Shown: piece by piece, positions 49,533-58,235 of the stretch
Numbering within the stretch: the stretch's first letter is position 1
Layout: each line of letters starts with the position of its first letter
Origin: Pseudomonadota bacterium
GTDB lineage: Bacteria; Pseudomonadota; Gammaproteobacteria; Acidiferrobacterales; Acidiferrobacteraceae
DNA: 64,000 nt
NCBI GenBank assembly: GCA_021794275.1
Contig: JAJYRD010000071.1
Location: 1-64,000, forward strand
Reading direction: 5' to 3'
The notes under the pieces: generated by a model
Seen by the model: only the letters and a program-made list of their open reading frames with translations
Database searches by the model: none
What the model was told of the DNA's origin: nothing
Position numbers and translations under genes: made by a program

Positions 49533-49748
49533 ATGACAATTGACAAGGCCCGCGAGCTCTTGCAGGTGCAAGCTGATTTCGGGGGCTTTTATAACGGGAA
49601 CGCAGCCAAGATCATACTCTCGGAGGTCTTCCGCGAGCATGGGCAGGCTGCGGTCGACGGTTTGATCCGCGAGGTAGGATTGGATCGTGTTTTTGGGTTC
49701 GAGCCGGGTACCCGGTTCGAGGGAGGGTTGGCGCTCAAGAAGTCATAA
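49533..49748 (+). CDS. small conserved-looking protein between pfp and hppA
   Basis: The ATG at 49533 is 2 nt after the pfp stop, so translation is probably coupled. The 71-residue product MTIDKARELLQVQADFGG is helical with a central FYNGNAAKIILSEVFREHG and a C-terminal GFEPGTRFEGG. It has no transmembrane segment or Cys. I do not know a named family. Its position between two pyrophosphate enzymes hints at a link to them, but nothing in the sequence shows what it does. Confidence 0.7.
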   Translation: MTIDKARELLQVQADFGGFYNGNAAKIILSEVFREHGQAAVDGLIREVGLDRVFGFEPGTRFEGGLALKKS

Positions 49749-49810
49749 CATTACAGGCGCCCGCCCCGGGATTTGCCATTTTTTGATTATCATCCTAGGG
49801 GAGCCATAGC

Positions 49811-51859
49811 ATGTCTGTCGATCTTGCGGTCGTGTTCGTTTGTGCCCTTCTGGCACTGTTATACGGCGGTGTTTCCATTATGTGGGTTATGAAGCAACCC
49901 ACTGGCACGGCGCGCATGATGGAGATCGCGCAAGCCGTGCAGGAGGGCGCCCAGGCCTATTTGAACCGTCAATACCGCACTGTTGGTGTAGTCGGCGTTT
50001 CGCTTTTCGTTCTAATCTTCGTCTTCCTTCATTCCCTTACGGCCATCGGCTTCGCGATCGGCGCGATCTTATCGGGGCTTGCGGGCTACGTCGGCATGAA
50101 TGTCTCGGTCCGCTCGAACGTTCGCACGGCCGCCGCGGCCTCGGGCGGCATCAACCCCGCCTTGCGCGTCGCTTTTCGCGGCGGCTCGATTACGGGCCTT
50201 TTGGTGGTGGGCCTGGGCCTCTTGGGCGTGGCAGGCTACTTCGCTGTCCTGCTCGCGCTCACGCCGTCTTCGGGTCATATCGACGTCTCGCCGCTCGTGG
50301 GGCTTGCCTTCGGGGGCTCGCTGATTTCGATCTTCGCCCGCTTAGGCGGTGGAATATTCACCAAGGGGGCGGACGTAGGCGCGGACCTCGTGGGCAAGGT
50401 GGAGGCCGGAATTCCGGAAGACGATCCGCGCAACCCCGCCGTCATAGCTGACAACGTGGGAGACAACGTCGGGGATTGCGCCGGCATGGCCGCCGATCTT
50501 TTCGAGACCTATGCGGTTACAGTGGTCGCCACGCTATTGCTGGGCCATCTGGATTTTCCAGGCTTCCATGGGGCTCTTATCTACCCGCTCGCTTTGGGTG
50601 CCGCGTCCATCATAGCCTCGATCGTTGGGACATGGTTCGTGCGGGCACGCGAGGGAGGCAAGATCATGAACGCCCTCTACCGTGGTTTGCTCGTCACGGG
50701 CGTGATTGCCGCGGTCACTTTTTATCCGGTCACGGTGTGGCTCATGCACGCGGTCCCCGCCTATTCCGCGGGTGGCGCGCCCTTGTCGGTCCACGATATC
50801 TATTATTCGGCATTGACCGGGTTGCTCGTCACGGGCCTGCTCGTCGTCATCACCGAATACTACACGGCCACCGAGTACAAGCCGGTCCGCTCGATCGCGC
50901 AGGCATCGACGACGGGCCACGGCACGAACGTCATAGCCGGGCTCGCGGTGTCCATGAAGTCCACGGCGGCACCTGTGCTCGTGATCTGCGGTGGCATAGG
51001 TCTTGCCTACCACTTCGCCGGTCTCTACGGCATAGCGGTCGCTGCGACCGCCATGCTCTCGCTTGCGGGCATGATCATAGCGCTTGACGCTTACGGCCCT
51101 ATCACCGACAACGCTGGTGGTATTGCTGAAATGGCCAACCTTCCGCCCGCCGTGCGCGCGGTGACCGACCCCCTTGATGCCGTGGGGAACACCACCAAGG
51201 CCGTGACCAAGGGCTACGCCATCGGATCCGCCGGGCTTGCGGCGCTCGTGCTCTTTTCCGACTTTACGCATGAACTTACGGCGCGCACCGGTCGGGTCTT
51301 GGCCTTCGACCTCTCGAATCATATGGTGATCATCGGCCTGTTCCTGGGCGGGCTCGTGCCCTACCTGTTTGGTGCCATGGCCATGGAGGCGGTGGGCCGG
51401 GCAGCGGGCTCTGTCGTAGTCGAAGTGCGCCGCCAGTTCAAGGAGATTCCGGGCATAATGGACGGCAGCGCCCGGCCCGATTACTCGCGCGCGGTCGATA
51501 TGCTCACAAAGGCCGCGATTCGGGAAATGATCATCCCCTCGCTTCTGCCGGTCTTGGTGCCGGTCGCAGTCGGCACTCTGCTCGGCGCGCAGGCCTTAGG
51601 GGGCGTGCTGATGGGCAGTATCGTCACGGGGCTGTTCGTGGCGATCTCCATGACGACCGGCGGAGGTGCCTGGGATAACGCCAAAAAGTACATAGAGGAT
51701 AACCACTTCGGTGGCAAGGGATCGGACGCCCACAAGGCCGCCGTTACCGGAGATACTGTTGGCGACCCATATAAAGACACGGCGGGGCCTGCGGTCAACC
51801 CCATGATCAAGATCATCAATATCGTGGCGCTCTTGCTGGTTCCCTTGCTCCGCTTCTAA
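49811..51859 (+). CDS. hppA: K+-independent proton-pumping inorganic pyrophosphatase
   Basis: HppA couples PPi hydrolysis to proton export. The 682-residue, about 16-helix protein has the PPi-site motifs [27 protein letters not shown] and the C-terminal [32 protein letters not shown] has Lys where K+-dependent enzymes have Ala, so it should be K+-independent and H+-pumping. GGGGAG lies 8 nt upstream. It follows pfp and orf71. A strong stem-loop lies just after the stop. Confidence 0.96.
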   Translation: MSVDLAVVFVCALLALLYGGVSIMWVMKQPTGTARMMEIAQAVQEGAQAYLNRQYRTVGVVGVSLFVLIFVFLHSLTAIGFAIGAILSGLAGYVGMNVSVRSNVRTAAAASGGINPALRVAFRGGSITGLLVVGLGLLGVAGYFAVLLALTPSSGHIDVSPLVGLAFGGSLISIFARLGGGIFTKGADVGADLVGKVEAGIPEDDPRNPAVIADNVGDNVGDCAGMAADLFETYAVTVVATLLLGHLDFPGFHGALIYPLALGAASIIASIVGTWFVRAREGGKIMNALYRGLLVTGVIAAVTFYPVTVWLMHAVPAYSAGGAPLSVHDIYYSALTGLLVTGLLVVITEYYTATEYKPVRSIAQASTTGHGTNVIAGLAVSMKSTAAPVLVICGGIGLAYHFAGLYGIAVAATAMLSLAGMIIALDAYGPITDNAGGIAEMANLPPAVRAVTDPLDAVGNTTKAVTKGYAIGSAGLAALVLFSDFTHELTARTGRVLAFDLSNHMVIIGLFLGGLVPYLFGAMAMEAVGRAAGSVVVEVRRQFKEIPGIMDGSARPDYSRAVDMLTKAAIREMIIPSLLPVLVPVAVGTLLGAQALGGVLMGSIVTGLFVAISMTTGGGAWDNAKKYIEDNHFGGKGSDAHKAAVTGDTVGDPYKDTAGPAVNPMIKIINIVALLLVPLLRF

Positions 51860-51871
51860 AGACCCGTCGTT

Positions 51872-51905
51872 CCGGCCCCGCGGCCTGTGTGTGTCGCGGG
51901 GCCGG
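51872..51905 (+). terminator. 11-bp stem-loop after hppA
   Basis: CCGGCCCCGCG, a 12-nt loop (GCCTGTGTGTGT) and CGCGGGGCCGG form a perfect 11-bp, almost all-GC stem 12 nt after the hppA stop. No T-run follows (CCCCGCCCTTGAG), so it is not a canonical intrinsic terminator. It may block exonucleases at the 3' end or work with Rho. Confidence 0.5.
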
Positions 51906-51988
51906 CCCCGCCCTTGAGCCCGCCGAGGCACGCACTGCGCTTGCTTGCGAGGTGTCGGAGGTCGCTGAAGATTGCTAGACTCCCCCGC

Positions 51989-52513
51989 ATGAAGATCTGC
52001 GTCGTCTCCGACAGTCACGATAACCGCGAACTCCTGAACGCCGCCGTAGCCGAGGCCCGGCTCCTCGGGGCTCAATCCGTGCTCCACTGCGGCGATATCG
52101 TGGCCCCAAGTACCCTGCGCACCCTGCGCCGGCATGGCCTGCCGGTTCACGCCATCCACGGGAACAACACCGGCGACACCTTCCACATGTCGCGGCTGAG
52201 CCACGAGCCGGAGACTTTCGTGCGTTATTACGGCCAGGACGCCGACATAGGGCTCGGGGGCCGGCGCATCTTTCTCGTGCATTACCCGCACTACGCCTAC
52301 GCCCTGGCCTGCACGGGCGATTGGGATATCGTTTGTTGTGGGCACGATCACGTGGCCGAGATCAAATCGGTCCCCAACGTGAAGGGTGGCAAGACCACCA
52401 TGGTAAATCCCGGCACCGTGGGAGGCGTGGGCGCGGCAGCGACCTATGTCATGGCCAATCTCGAGGACATGACCTTTTCGATTCGCGAGGTGCCGCCGCC
52501 CAAGCCGCGTTAG
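51989..52513 (+). CDS. YfcE-type metallophosphodiesterase
   Basis: From the ATG at 51989 the protein is 174 residues. The calcineurin-like metal motifs are in order: SDSHDN, HCGDIV, GNNTGD (Asn-Asn-Thr at the GNxD position), VHYPHYA and GHDHVAE. YfcE-like enzymes hydrolyse phosphodiesters, with activity seen on artificial substrates; the true substrate is unknown. TAGACT lies 7 nt before the ATG, again a near-leaderless layout. The gene converges on a cytochrome c gene with a 4-nt stop overlap (TTAG). Confidence 0.88.
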   Translation: MKICVVSDSHDNRELLNAAVAEARLLGAQSVLHCGDIVAPSTLRTLRRHGLPVHAIHGNNTGDTFHMSRLSHEPETFVRYYGQDADIGLGGRRIFLVHYPHYAYALACTGDWDIVCCGHDHVAEIKSVPNVKGGKTTMVNPGTVGGVGAAATYVMANLEDMTFSIREVPPPKPR

Positions 52514-52962
52514 CGGGGCTTGCCGCCTATCATCACCCGTTGCCCATGGGCGAGCGACCCGAGATAGCTTACGAGGTCGGCCATGGTCTGGCTCCCGTAA
52601 GCCGGCGGATGTCCGAGCAGGCCGTTATGGACGCACGCGCGGATCTGGGTTTCTAGGGTGATGACCTTATGCATTTTGGGGTTGTAACGCGGGAAGATGG
52701 CCGCTGCGTTCACGAGGCTCGGGATCCTCTTGCCGTTGGGAAGGCGCCCCATGACCCGACCGCCGTCGATATGGCAGGTGGAGCAGGTCGTATGATGGCC
52801 GCTCGCATTGCGCTCATGGCTGCCAAAGCTGTCGGTATTGAAGATGTGCGCCCCTTTTTGGACGGCATGCGAGAGGGCCACTGAGGCCGGGGAGGCAAAG
52901 GCTGCCGTGGTCACCCCTAAGGCGACTGCGCCAACCAGTATTCTGATACGCGATTTTTTCAT
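52510..52962 (-). CDS. monoheme c-type cytochrome, TsdA/SoxA-like domain
   Basis: The 150-residue protein has a signal peptide (MKKSRIRILVGAVALGVTTA, cut near AFAS), so it is periplasmic. The heme site is CSTCH at 60-64. The surrounding IDGGRV, PRYNPKM, VITLETQIRACVHNG and ADLVSYLGSL follow the pattern of the cytochrome domain in TsdA and SoxA-type proteins of thiosulfate metabolism. Only one heme motif is present, unlike the two-heme TsdA. It may be an electron carrier or a small dehydrogenase subunit. No Sox genes flank it. It diverges from arnT. Confidence 0.85.
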   Translation of the reverse strand: MKKSRIRILVGAVALGVTTAAFASPASVALSHAVQKGAHIFNTDSFGSHERNASGHHTTCSTCHIDGGRVMGRLPNGKRIPSLVNAAAIFPRYNPKMHKVITLETQIRACVHNGLLGHPPAYGSQTMADLVSYLGSLAHGQRVMIGGKPR

Positions 52963-53133
52963 CGATCAAGGCTCCATTCATCGGTTTTTTTAACCGACTT
53001 AGGGTAGCGGACGGCGATAAACGGCGCAACCGCCCCGATGTCGCGAGAAAAAACAGGCCCGGCGGCAACACCAGTCTGCCTTATGCCCGGTATATGTGCT
53101 AACCTGCCGCCCAAATCCAGATCCCGTTGTGTC

Positions 53134-54810
53134 ATGTCTTTGACTCCCCATACCGCGTCGCCCCGTCGCTCCTGGTCGTCCGACGTCTTTCTCGTCGCCT
53201 TCGTGGCGGCGCTGCTCTTTGGCATCATGCTCGGGAGCCGAGAGCTCGGCGTGCCCGACGAGGCGCGATATTCCGAGATCCCGCGGCAGATGGTGGCGAC
53301 CGGCCACTACATCACTCCCCGACTGGACGGCGTACTGTATTTCGAGAAGCCGCCACTCTTCTACTGGCTGCAGACTCTATCAATCCGACTGCTCGGCCTG
53401 AGCGAGTGGTCCATGCGCTTTTGGACGGCCTTTTTTGCGGTTCTGGGCTGCGTGGCGGTCTATGTCGCCGGCCGATCTTTCTATGGACGACGCACGGGGC
53501 TTCTGTCCGCGCTGGTCCTCGGGACCTCCCTGCTCTACTTTGGGATGGGGCATGTCGTAACGCTCGATATGACGGTGTCGGTGCTTTTGTCCCTCACCCT
53601 CTTCGTCTTCATGTTTGCCCATCGCGAGCCTCCGGGGTGGCGCAGGCGACTCGGTATGTGGGCGGCATTCGTTTTGGCGGCGCTTGCCACGCTGACCAAG
53701 GGCCTGATCGGCATAGTCTTTCCGATGATGGCCATCGGACTTTGGATCATCGCGCTCTGGGATTGGTCGATCCTGCGGCGTATGTATTTGCCGACCGGTT
53801 TTGCCCTCTTCTTTTTGGTGGCCGCGCCGTGGCATATCCTCGTGCAGCTGAAGCACCCGACCTTCCTGCACTATTACTTCATCCGTCAGCACTTCGAGCG
53901 CTACCTCACGGATGTCGCGCACCGCTATCAGCCATTCTGGTATTTCCTGCCCATCCTGTTGGCGGGGATCCTGCCTTGGAGTGCATTCATCGTCCAAAGC
54001 CTGCGATTCAACTTGACCCCTGTATGGCGCGACCGGGCGGCGCATGCCGAGACGCTCTTGCTCGCCATCTGGGTCAGCTCGATCTTCGTTTTCTTCTCGG
54101 CGTCCGATTCCAAGCTCGTCCCCTATATCCTGCCCGTGTTCCCGCCACTCGCCATCCTGATCGGCCGCTACCTCGATGCGCGCTGGAATGAGCCACTAAG
54201 CCGTGGCGACCGGCGGGCGTTCCGGGCGATCGCGCCCGTGGGGGTCGCCTTGGGGGCCGCCGCGGCCTTCGTGGTTCCTGCCACCCGCCCGAGCCTGGAT
54301 CCTCATGCCATGGCCATTGCCATGGGGATGCTCGGCGCCACCCTGGCTCTGACGTCGGTCGCGGCGAGCTGGGCCGGCTTGAGGCGCGGATTTGCCGTCG
54401 GGGCCGTGACTCTCGCGGCCGGCTTCAGCCTCTTTTTGTTGGGTGTGAACGCCTCGGCCCCCTATCTCGACACGCGTAGCGTGAAGACGCTGGCCCTGAA
54501 GCTGCGGCCCTTGCTCACTCCGAAGGCGATCGTCGCCTGCTACGGGTGGTACTACCAGGATATGCCCTTCTATCTGCGCCGCCGCGTCGAGATCGTGAAC
54601 TACAAAGGCGAGCTCGGCTACGGCACGACGCTCGAGAAAACGCCCTGGGTCATGCGGGGCCCGGCGTTTTGGCGGCAGTGGGACAGCGGTCGAACCGTCT
54701 ATATGGTCACGAGCCGCCCGACCTACCAAAGCCTGCGTAAACGCGGCATCCGGATGTATATGGTGGCCGGCAACCATTTCAACGTCATCGTAGGCAACAA
54801 GGCCTCCTGA
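53134..54810 (+). CDS. arnT: Lipid A L-Ara4N transferase ArnT
   Basis: ArnT moves 4-amino-4-deoxy-L-arabinose from undecaprenyl phosphate to lipid A phosphate in the periplasm, lowering negative charge and giving resistance to cationic peptides. From MSLTPHTASP at 53134 it is 558 residues (E. coli 550). It is a GT83/PMT-type multi-pass protein with DEARYSEIPRQMVATGHYI in the first periplasmic loop, carrying the catalytic Asp/Glu, and FEKPPLFYWL. It leads the operon here, whereas in E. coli arnB leads and arnT is fifth. The ORF-track start adds 32 residues, which I reject. Confidence 0.93.
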   Translation: MSLTPHTASPRRSWSSDVFLVAFVAALLFGIMLGSRELGVPDEARYSEIPRQMVATGHYITPRLDGVLYFEKPPLFYWLQTLSIRLLGLSEWSMRFWTAFFAVLGCVAVYVAGRSFYGRRTGLLSALVLGTSLLYFGMGHVVTLDMTVSVLLSLTLFVFMFAHREPPGWRRRLGMWAAFVLAALATLTKGLIGIVFPMMAIGLWIIALWDWSILRRMYLPTGFALFFLVAAPWHILVQLKHPTFLHYYFIRQHFERYLTDVAHRYQPFWYFLPILLAGILPWSAFIVQSLRFNLTPVWRDRAAHAETLLLAIWVSSIFVFFSASDSKLVPYILPVFPPLAILIGRYLDARWNEPLSRGDRRAFRAIAPVGVALGAAAAFVVPATRPSLDPHAMAIAMGMLGATLALTSVAASWAGLRRGFAVGAVTLAAGFSLFLLGVNASAPYLDTRSVKTLALKLRPLLTPKAIVACYGWYYQDMPFYLRRRVEIVNYKGELGYGTTLEKTPWVMRGPAFWRQWDSGRTVYMVTSRPTYQSLRKRGIRMYMVAGNHFNVIVGNKAS

Positions 54811-54812
54811 GC

Positions 54813-55178
54813 ATGCGTTATTTGCCGCTCATACTCCTCGGCGTGTTCCTGAATGCGGCGGCGCAGCTTGTCCTGAAGGAGGGGATGCGTCGTATCGGTT
54901 ACTTTGCATTCGACTGGGCGAACATTATCCCCATTGGGCTTCGCGTCGCCTTCAACCCGTTCGTATTCGCGGGGCTCACGATCTACGTTATAAGTTTCGT
55001 GGTTTGGCTCCTGGTCCTGTCGCGCGTCCAGGTAAGCTTTGCCTACCCCATGTTGAGCCTCGGTTATATCATGAACGCGGTGGCGGGCTATTACCTCTTT
55101 CAGGAAGCGCTGACCCCCGTCAGGCTTGCCGGGATCGCGGTCATCGTTCTTGGCACCTACCTCATAACAAGGAGCTGA
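54813..55178 (+). CDS. EamA/SMR-like transporter, ArnE/ArnF-type flippase subunit
   Basis: The 121-residue protein has four hydrophobic helices in the small-multidrug-resistance pattern. AAAQLVLKEGM near the start and FAYPMLSLGYIMNAVAG later are like ArnE/ArnF, which flip undecaprenyl-phosphate-L-Ara4N to the periplasm. E. coli uses two such proteins, ArnE and ArnF; here there is one, so it may work as a homodimer. It starts 2 nt after arnT and ends 1 nt before arnB. Confidence 0.82.
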   Translation: MRYLPLILLGVFLNAAAQLVLKEGMRRIGYFAFDWANIIPIGLRVAFNPFVFAGLTIYVISFVVWLLVLSRVQVSFAYPMLSLGYIMNAVAGYYLFQEALTPVRLAGIAVIVLGTYLITRS

Positions 55179-55179
55179 C

Positions 55180-56346
55180 ATGCGTTATTCCGAGGAGGAG
55201 TTCCTTCCCTTTTCGCGTCCCACGGTGAGCGAGGAGGCGATCGCCGAGGTGGTCGCCTGTCTGCGCTCGGGGTGGATCACTACCGGGCCGCGGGTCAAGC
55301 AGTTTGAGGAGGCCCTGAAGGTTTACACGGGCGGCGGATTCGCGCTCGCCTTGTCGTCGGCCACCGCAGGCCTCCATCTCGCCCTCGCGGCCTTGCGCCT
55401 GCTCCCCGGCGACGAAGTGATCACCTCGCCCATGACCTTCGCGGCGACCTTGAATACGATCGTGATAGCGGGCGGCCGCCCTGTACTGGTCGACGTCGAA
55501 CCCGGCACCTATAACATCGATGTCACCAAGATCGAGGCCGCGATCACGCCCCGGACACGCGCCGTCGTGCCCGTGCATTTCGCGGGTGTCCCGGTGGATC
55601 TCGATCCCCTCTATGGGCTCGCGAAAAAGCATGATCTGCGGGTCATAGAGGACGCAGCTCACGCCATAGGCACGGAATATAAGGGCCGGCGCATCGGCGC
55701 GTTCGGCGATACGCAGGTTTTCAGCTTCCACCCCAACAAGAACATTACGACAGGAGAAGGCGGGGCGGTCATAACGACGGATGAGCGCCTAGCCGCCGAC
55801 GTCGCGCTCGCGCGCTTTCACGGCATGGATAGGGAGGCCTGGAACCGGTTCGGCAAGCAGGGATCGGCGCATTACGAGATCGTGGCGCCCGGGTTCAAGT
55901 ACAACATGATGGACATGCAGGCCGCGCTCGGACTTCACCAGCTCCCCGCCCTGGATGGTTTTATCCGAAGGCGCACTGAGCTCGCACAGCGTTATCTCGA
56001 GCGACTCGCCGCCTGGCCCCAATGGGAACTGCCGGGGGCGCCTTCCTATCCCCATCGGCCGGCCTGGCATCTGTTTGCGCCCTTGTTGAACCCCGAGGCA
56101 GCCGGCATGGATCGGGAGCGCTTCATGGCCGAGATGAAGGCCCGGAATATCGGCACGGCTATCCATTACCGCGCGGCGCATCTCTATCCCTACTATCGGG
56201 ACCGTTACGGGTATCAGGTGGGTGATTTCCCTCGCGCCGAGACCATCTCGGAGCGTATCGTGAGCCTGCCACTCTTTCCCATGATGTCGGACGCCGACCA
56301 GGACCGCGTCATTGCGGCCATGGCTGATGTGTTCGCAAAGGCCTGA
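55180..56346 (+). CDS. arnB: UDP-L-Ara4O aminotransferase ArnB
   Basis: ArnB is the PLP-dependent step that adds the amino group to UDP-L-Ara4O using glutamate. The 388-residue protein opens FLPFSRPTVSEEAIAEV and has the PLP-lysine segment FSFHPNKNITTGEGG. VIEDAAHAIGTEYKG supplies the cofactor Asp. It belongs to the DegT/DnrJ/EryC1 family. Close match at the N-terminus with known ArnB supports the assignment over other sugar aminotransferases, as does the arn context. Confidence 0.94.
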   Translation: MRYSEEEFLPFSRPTVSEEAIAEVVACLRSGWITTGPRVKQFEEALKVYTGGGFALALSSATAGLHLALAALRLLPGDEVITSPMTFAATLNTIVIAGGRPVLVDVEPGTYNIDVTKIEAAITPRTRAVVPVHFAGVPVDLDPLYGLAKKHDLRVIEDAAHAIGTEYKGRRIGAFGDTQVFSFHPNKNITTGEGGAVITTDERLAADVALARFHGMDREAWNRFGKQGSAHYEIVAPGFKYNMMDMQAALGLHQLPALDGFIRRRTELAQRYLERLAAWPQWELPGAPSYPHRPAWHLFAPLLNPEAAGMDRERFMAEMKARNIGTAIHYRAAHLYPYYRDRYGYQVGDFPRAETISERIVSLPLFPMMSDADQDRVIAAMADVFAKA

Positions 56347-56349
56347 CAG

Positions 56350-57291
56350 ATGCGCCCCTACCTGAGCGCCGTCGTCCCCGTTTACAACGAGGAGGAGAAC
56401 CTAAGGCCCCTCTTTACGCGCCTGGTCGCTGTCCTTGATGGCATGGGCCGGCCCTACGAGATTGTCTTCACGAATGACGGCAGCGCCGACCGCTCCGGCG
56501 AGATTCTGCGGGAGCTTTATCACGAGCGCCCGGAACAGGTGCGCGTGATCGATTTCAACGGCAATTTCGGCCAGCACATGGCGATCATGGCGGCCTTCGA
56601 ATACGTGCGCGGCGACGTCATCGTGACCCTTGACGCCGACCTCCAGAACCCACCCGAGGACATCCCCCGGCTCATCGAGAAGATCGAGCAAGGCTACGAT
56701 GTCGTCGGTGGCTACCGGCGTGATCGCCAGGACACATGGTTTCGCCGTAACGCCTCGCGCATCATCAATATGGTGCGGGCGCGCATCACGCGCATCGAGA
56801 TGCGCGATCAGGGATGCATGCTGCGCGCCTACCGCCGGCATATCGTGGACAATATCGCGACGAGTGGCGAGGTATCCACGTTCATACCAGCGCTCGCCTA
56901 CAGTTTCGCCGCCAAGCCGACCGAGATCGAGGTGGCGCACGCGCCGCGCGCCGCCGGGCACTCCAAGTACCACATCTACAACCTGTTGCGGCTGAACTTC
57001 GATCTCATGACCGGGTTTTCGCTGGTGCCGCTCCAGGTCTTTACCATGCTCGGGTTCGCGGTGTCGCTCCTGAGCGCCCTGCTCGTGATCTACCTCCTTT
57101 TGCAGCGGATCTTCGTAGGCCCTGAGGTTCAGGGTGTTTTCACGCTGTTTGGCATCATGTATTTTCTCGTAGGGCTTGGGATTTTCGGCCTCGGCATCAT
57201 AGGCGAGTACATTGGCCGAATCTATCTGGAGGTGCGCAAGCGGCCGCGCTTCGTGATCCGCGAGGTGATGCAGACGATCGATGACAAGTAG
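56350..57291 (+). CDS. arnC: Undecaprenyl-phosphate 4-deoxy-4-formamido-L-arabinose transferase ArnC
   Basis: ArnC loads Ara4FN onto undecaprenyl phosphate at the cytoplasmic face. The 313-residue protein is a GT2 glycosyltransferase with SAVVPVYNEEENL, the DxD motif in TLDADLQNPPED, and RDQGCMLRAYRR. Two C-terminal transmembrane helices (about 230-290) follow. It starts 3 nt after arnB and overlaps the formyltransferase start by 11 nt. Confidence 0.94.
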   Translation: MRPYLSAVVPVYNEEENLRPLFTRLVAVLDGMGRPYEIVFTNDGSADRSGEILRELYHERPEQVRVIDFNGNFGQHMAIMAAFEYVRGDVIVTLDADLQNPPEDIPRLIEKIEQGYDVVGGYRRDRQDTWFRRNASRIINMVRARITRIEMRDQGCMLRAYRRHIVDNIATSGEVSTFIPALAYSFAAKPTEIEVAHAPRAAGHSKYHIYNLLRLNFDLMTGFSLVPLQVFTMLGFAVSLLSALLVIYLLLQRIFVGPEVQGVFTLFGIMYFLVGLGIFGLGIIGEYIGRIYLEVRKRPRFVIREVMQTIDDK

Positions 57292-58198
57292 TGCGCGGGT
57301 CGTGGTCTTCGCTTACCACGAGGTGGGTTTCCGTTGCCTCGAGTGGTTGCTTGGGCGCGGTGTTGCGGTATCGGCGGTCTTCACGCACGAGGATAGTCCG
57401 GGGGAAAGGATATGGTTTCGCTCGGTCGCCGACCTGGCGCGGCAAGCCGGTGTACCGGTACTTGTCCCTCCGTCCTTGAAGGATCCGGCGCTAGTCGCAC
57501 GGATTCGCGAATGGCATCCGGATGTGATTTACTCGTTTTATTATCGGAATATGATCCCGCGCGAGATCCTCGCGATCCCGCGGCTGGGCGCTTTTAATAT
57601 GCATGGTTCCCTGTTGCCGCGCTACCGAGGGAGGGTGCCCATAAATTGGGCGATCATTCACGGTGAGCGGGAGACCGGTGCCACCCTTCACCATATGGTC
57701 GGGCGCGCCGACGCGGGCGACATCGTCGATCAGGAGGCCTGCGCCATAGGCCCCGACGAGACTGCGCAAGACGTTTTTTGGAAGGTCACGGACGCCGCTG
57801 TCAGGGTTCTCGCGCGCAGTCATGATGCGATCCTGGCGGGGCGCGCACCACGCCGCGCCCAGGACGAGAGCCAAGCCACGACCTTTGGCGGCAGGAGACC
57901 GGAGGACGGGCGCATCGAGTGGGATCGTGACGGGGCGTCGATATTCAATTTCGTGCGCGCGCTGACGGAGCCCTATCCGGGGGCCTTCAGCGAGGTGCGC
58001 GGCCTGCGTTTTGTGATCTGGTGGGGCCGACCCGTCGACCTCGCCGCAGGTGAACGGCCGGACCCCGGCCGCATCGTCTCGGTTGAGCCGCTCATCGTGG
58101 CGACTCGTGACGGTGGGTTTTGCATCGAAAGATTTGAATGGGCGAGTGCCGCCGCGCCCCAAAGCCGGCAGTTCATAACAGGCGAGCGCGTCGGTTGA
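57281..58198 (+). CDS. UDP-L-Ara4N formyltransferase (ArnA N-terminal domain, stand-alone)
   Basis: The 305-residue protein is the formyltransferase half of ArnA. It has the catalytic Asn/His in FNMHGSLLPRYRG, TGATLHHM and the Asp in RADAGDIVDQ. In E. coli this domain is fused to the decarboxylase in one 660-residue ArnA; here it is separate, with its own stop at 58198. It shares the fold with fmt at 17.8 kb. Formylation drives the unfavourable aminotransfer of ArnB forward, and ArnD later removes the formyl group. Confidence 0.92.
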   Translation: MTSSARVVVFAYHEVGFRCLEWLLGRGVAVSAVFTHEDSPGERIWFRSVADLARQAGVPVLVPPSLKDPALVARIREWHPDVIYSFYYRNMIPREILAIPRLGAFNMHGSLLPRYRGRVPINWAIIHGERETGATLHHMVGRADAGDIVDQEACAIGPDETAQDVFWKVTDAAVRVLARSHDAILAGRAPRRAQDESQATTFGGRRPEDGRIEWDRDGASIFNFVRALTEPYPGAFSEVRGLRFVIWWGRPVDLAAGERPDPGRIVSVEPLIVATRDGGFCIERFEWASAAAPQSRQFITGERVG

Positions 58199-58235
58199 TG
58201 GCAACCGCCCCCCGTCATTATTTTGGAGAAGCGTA

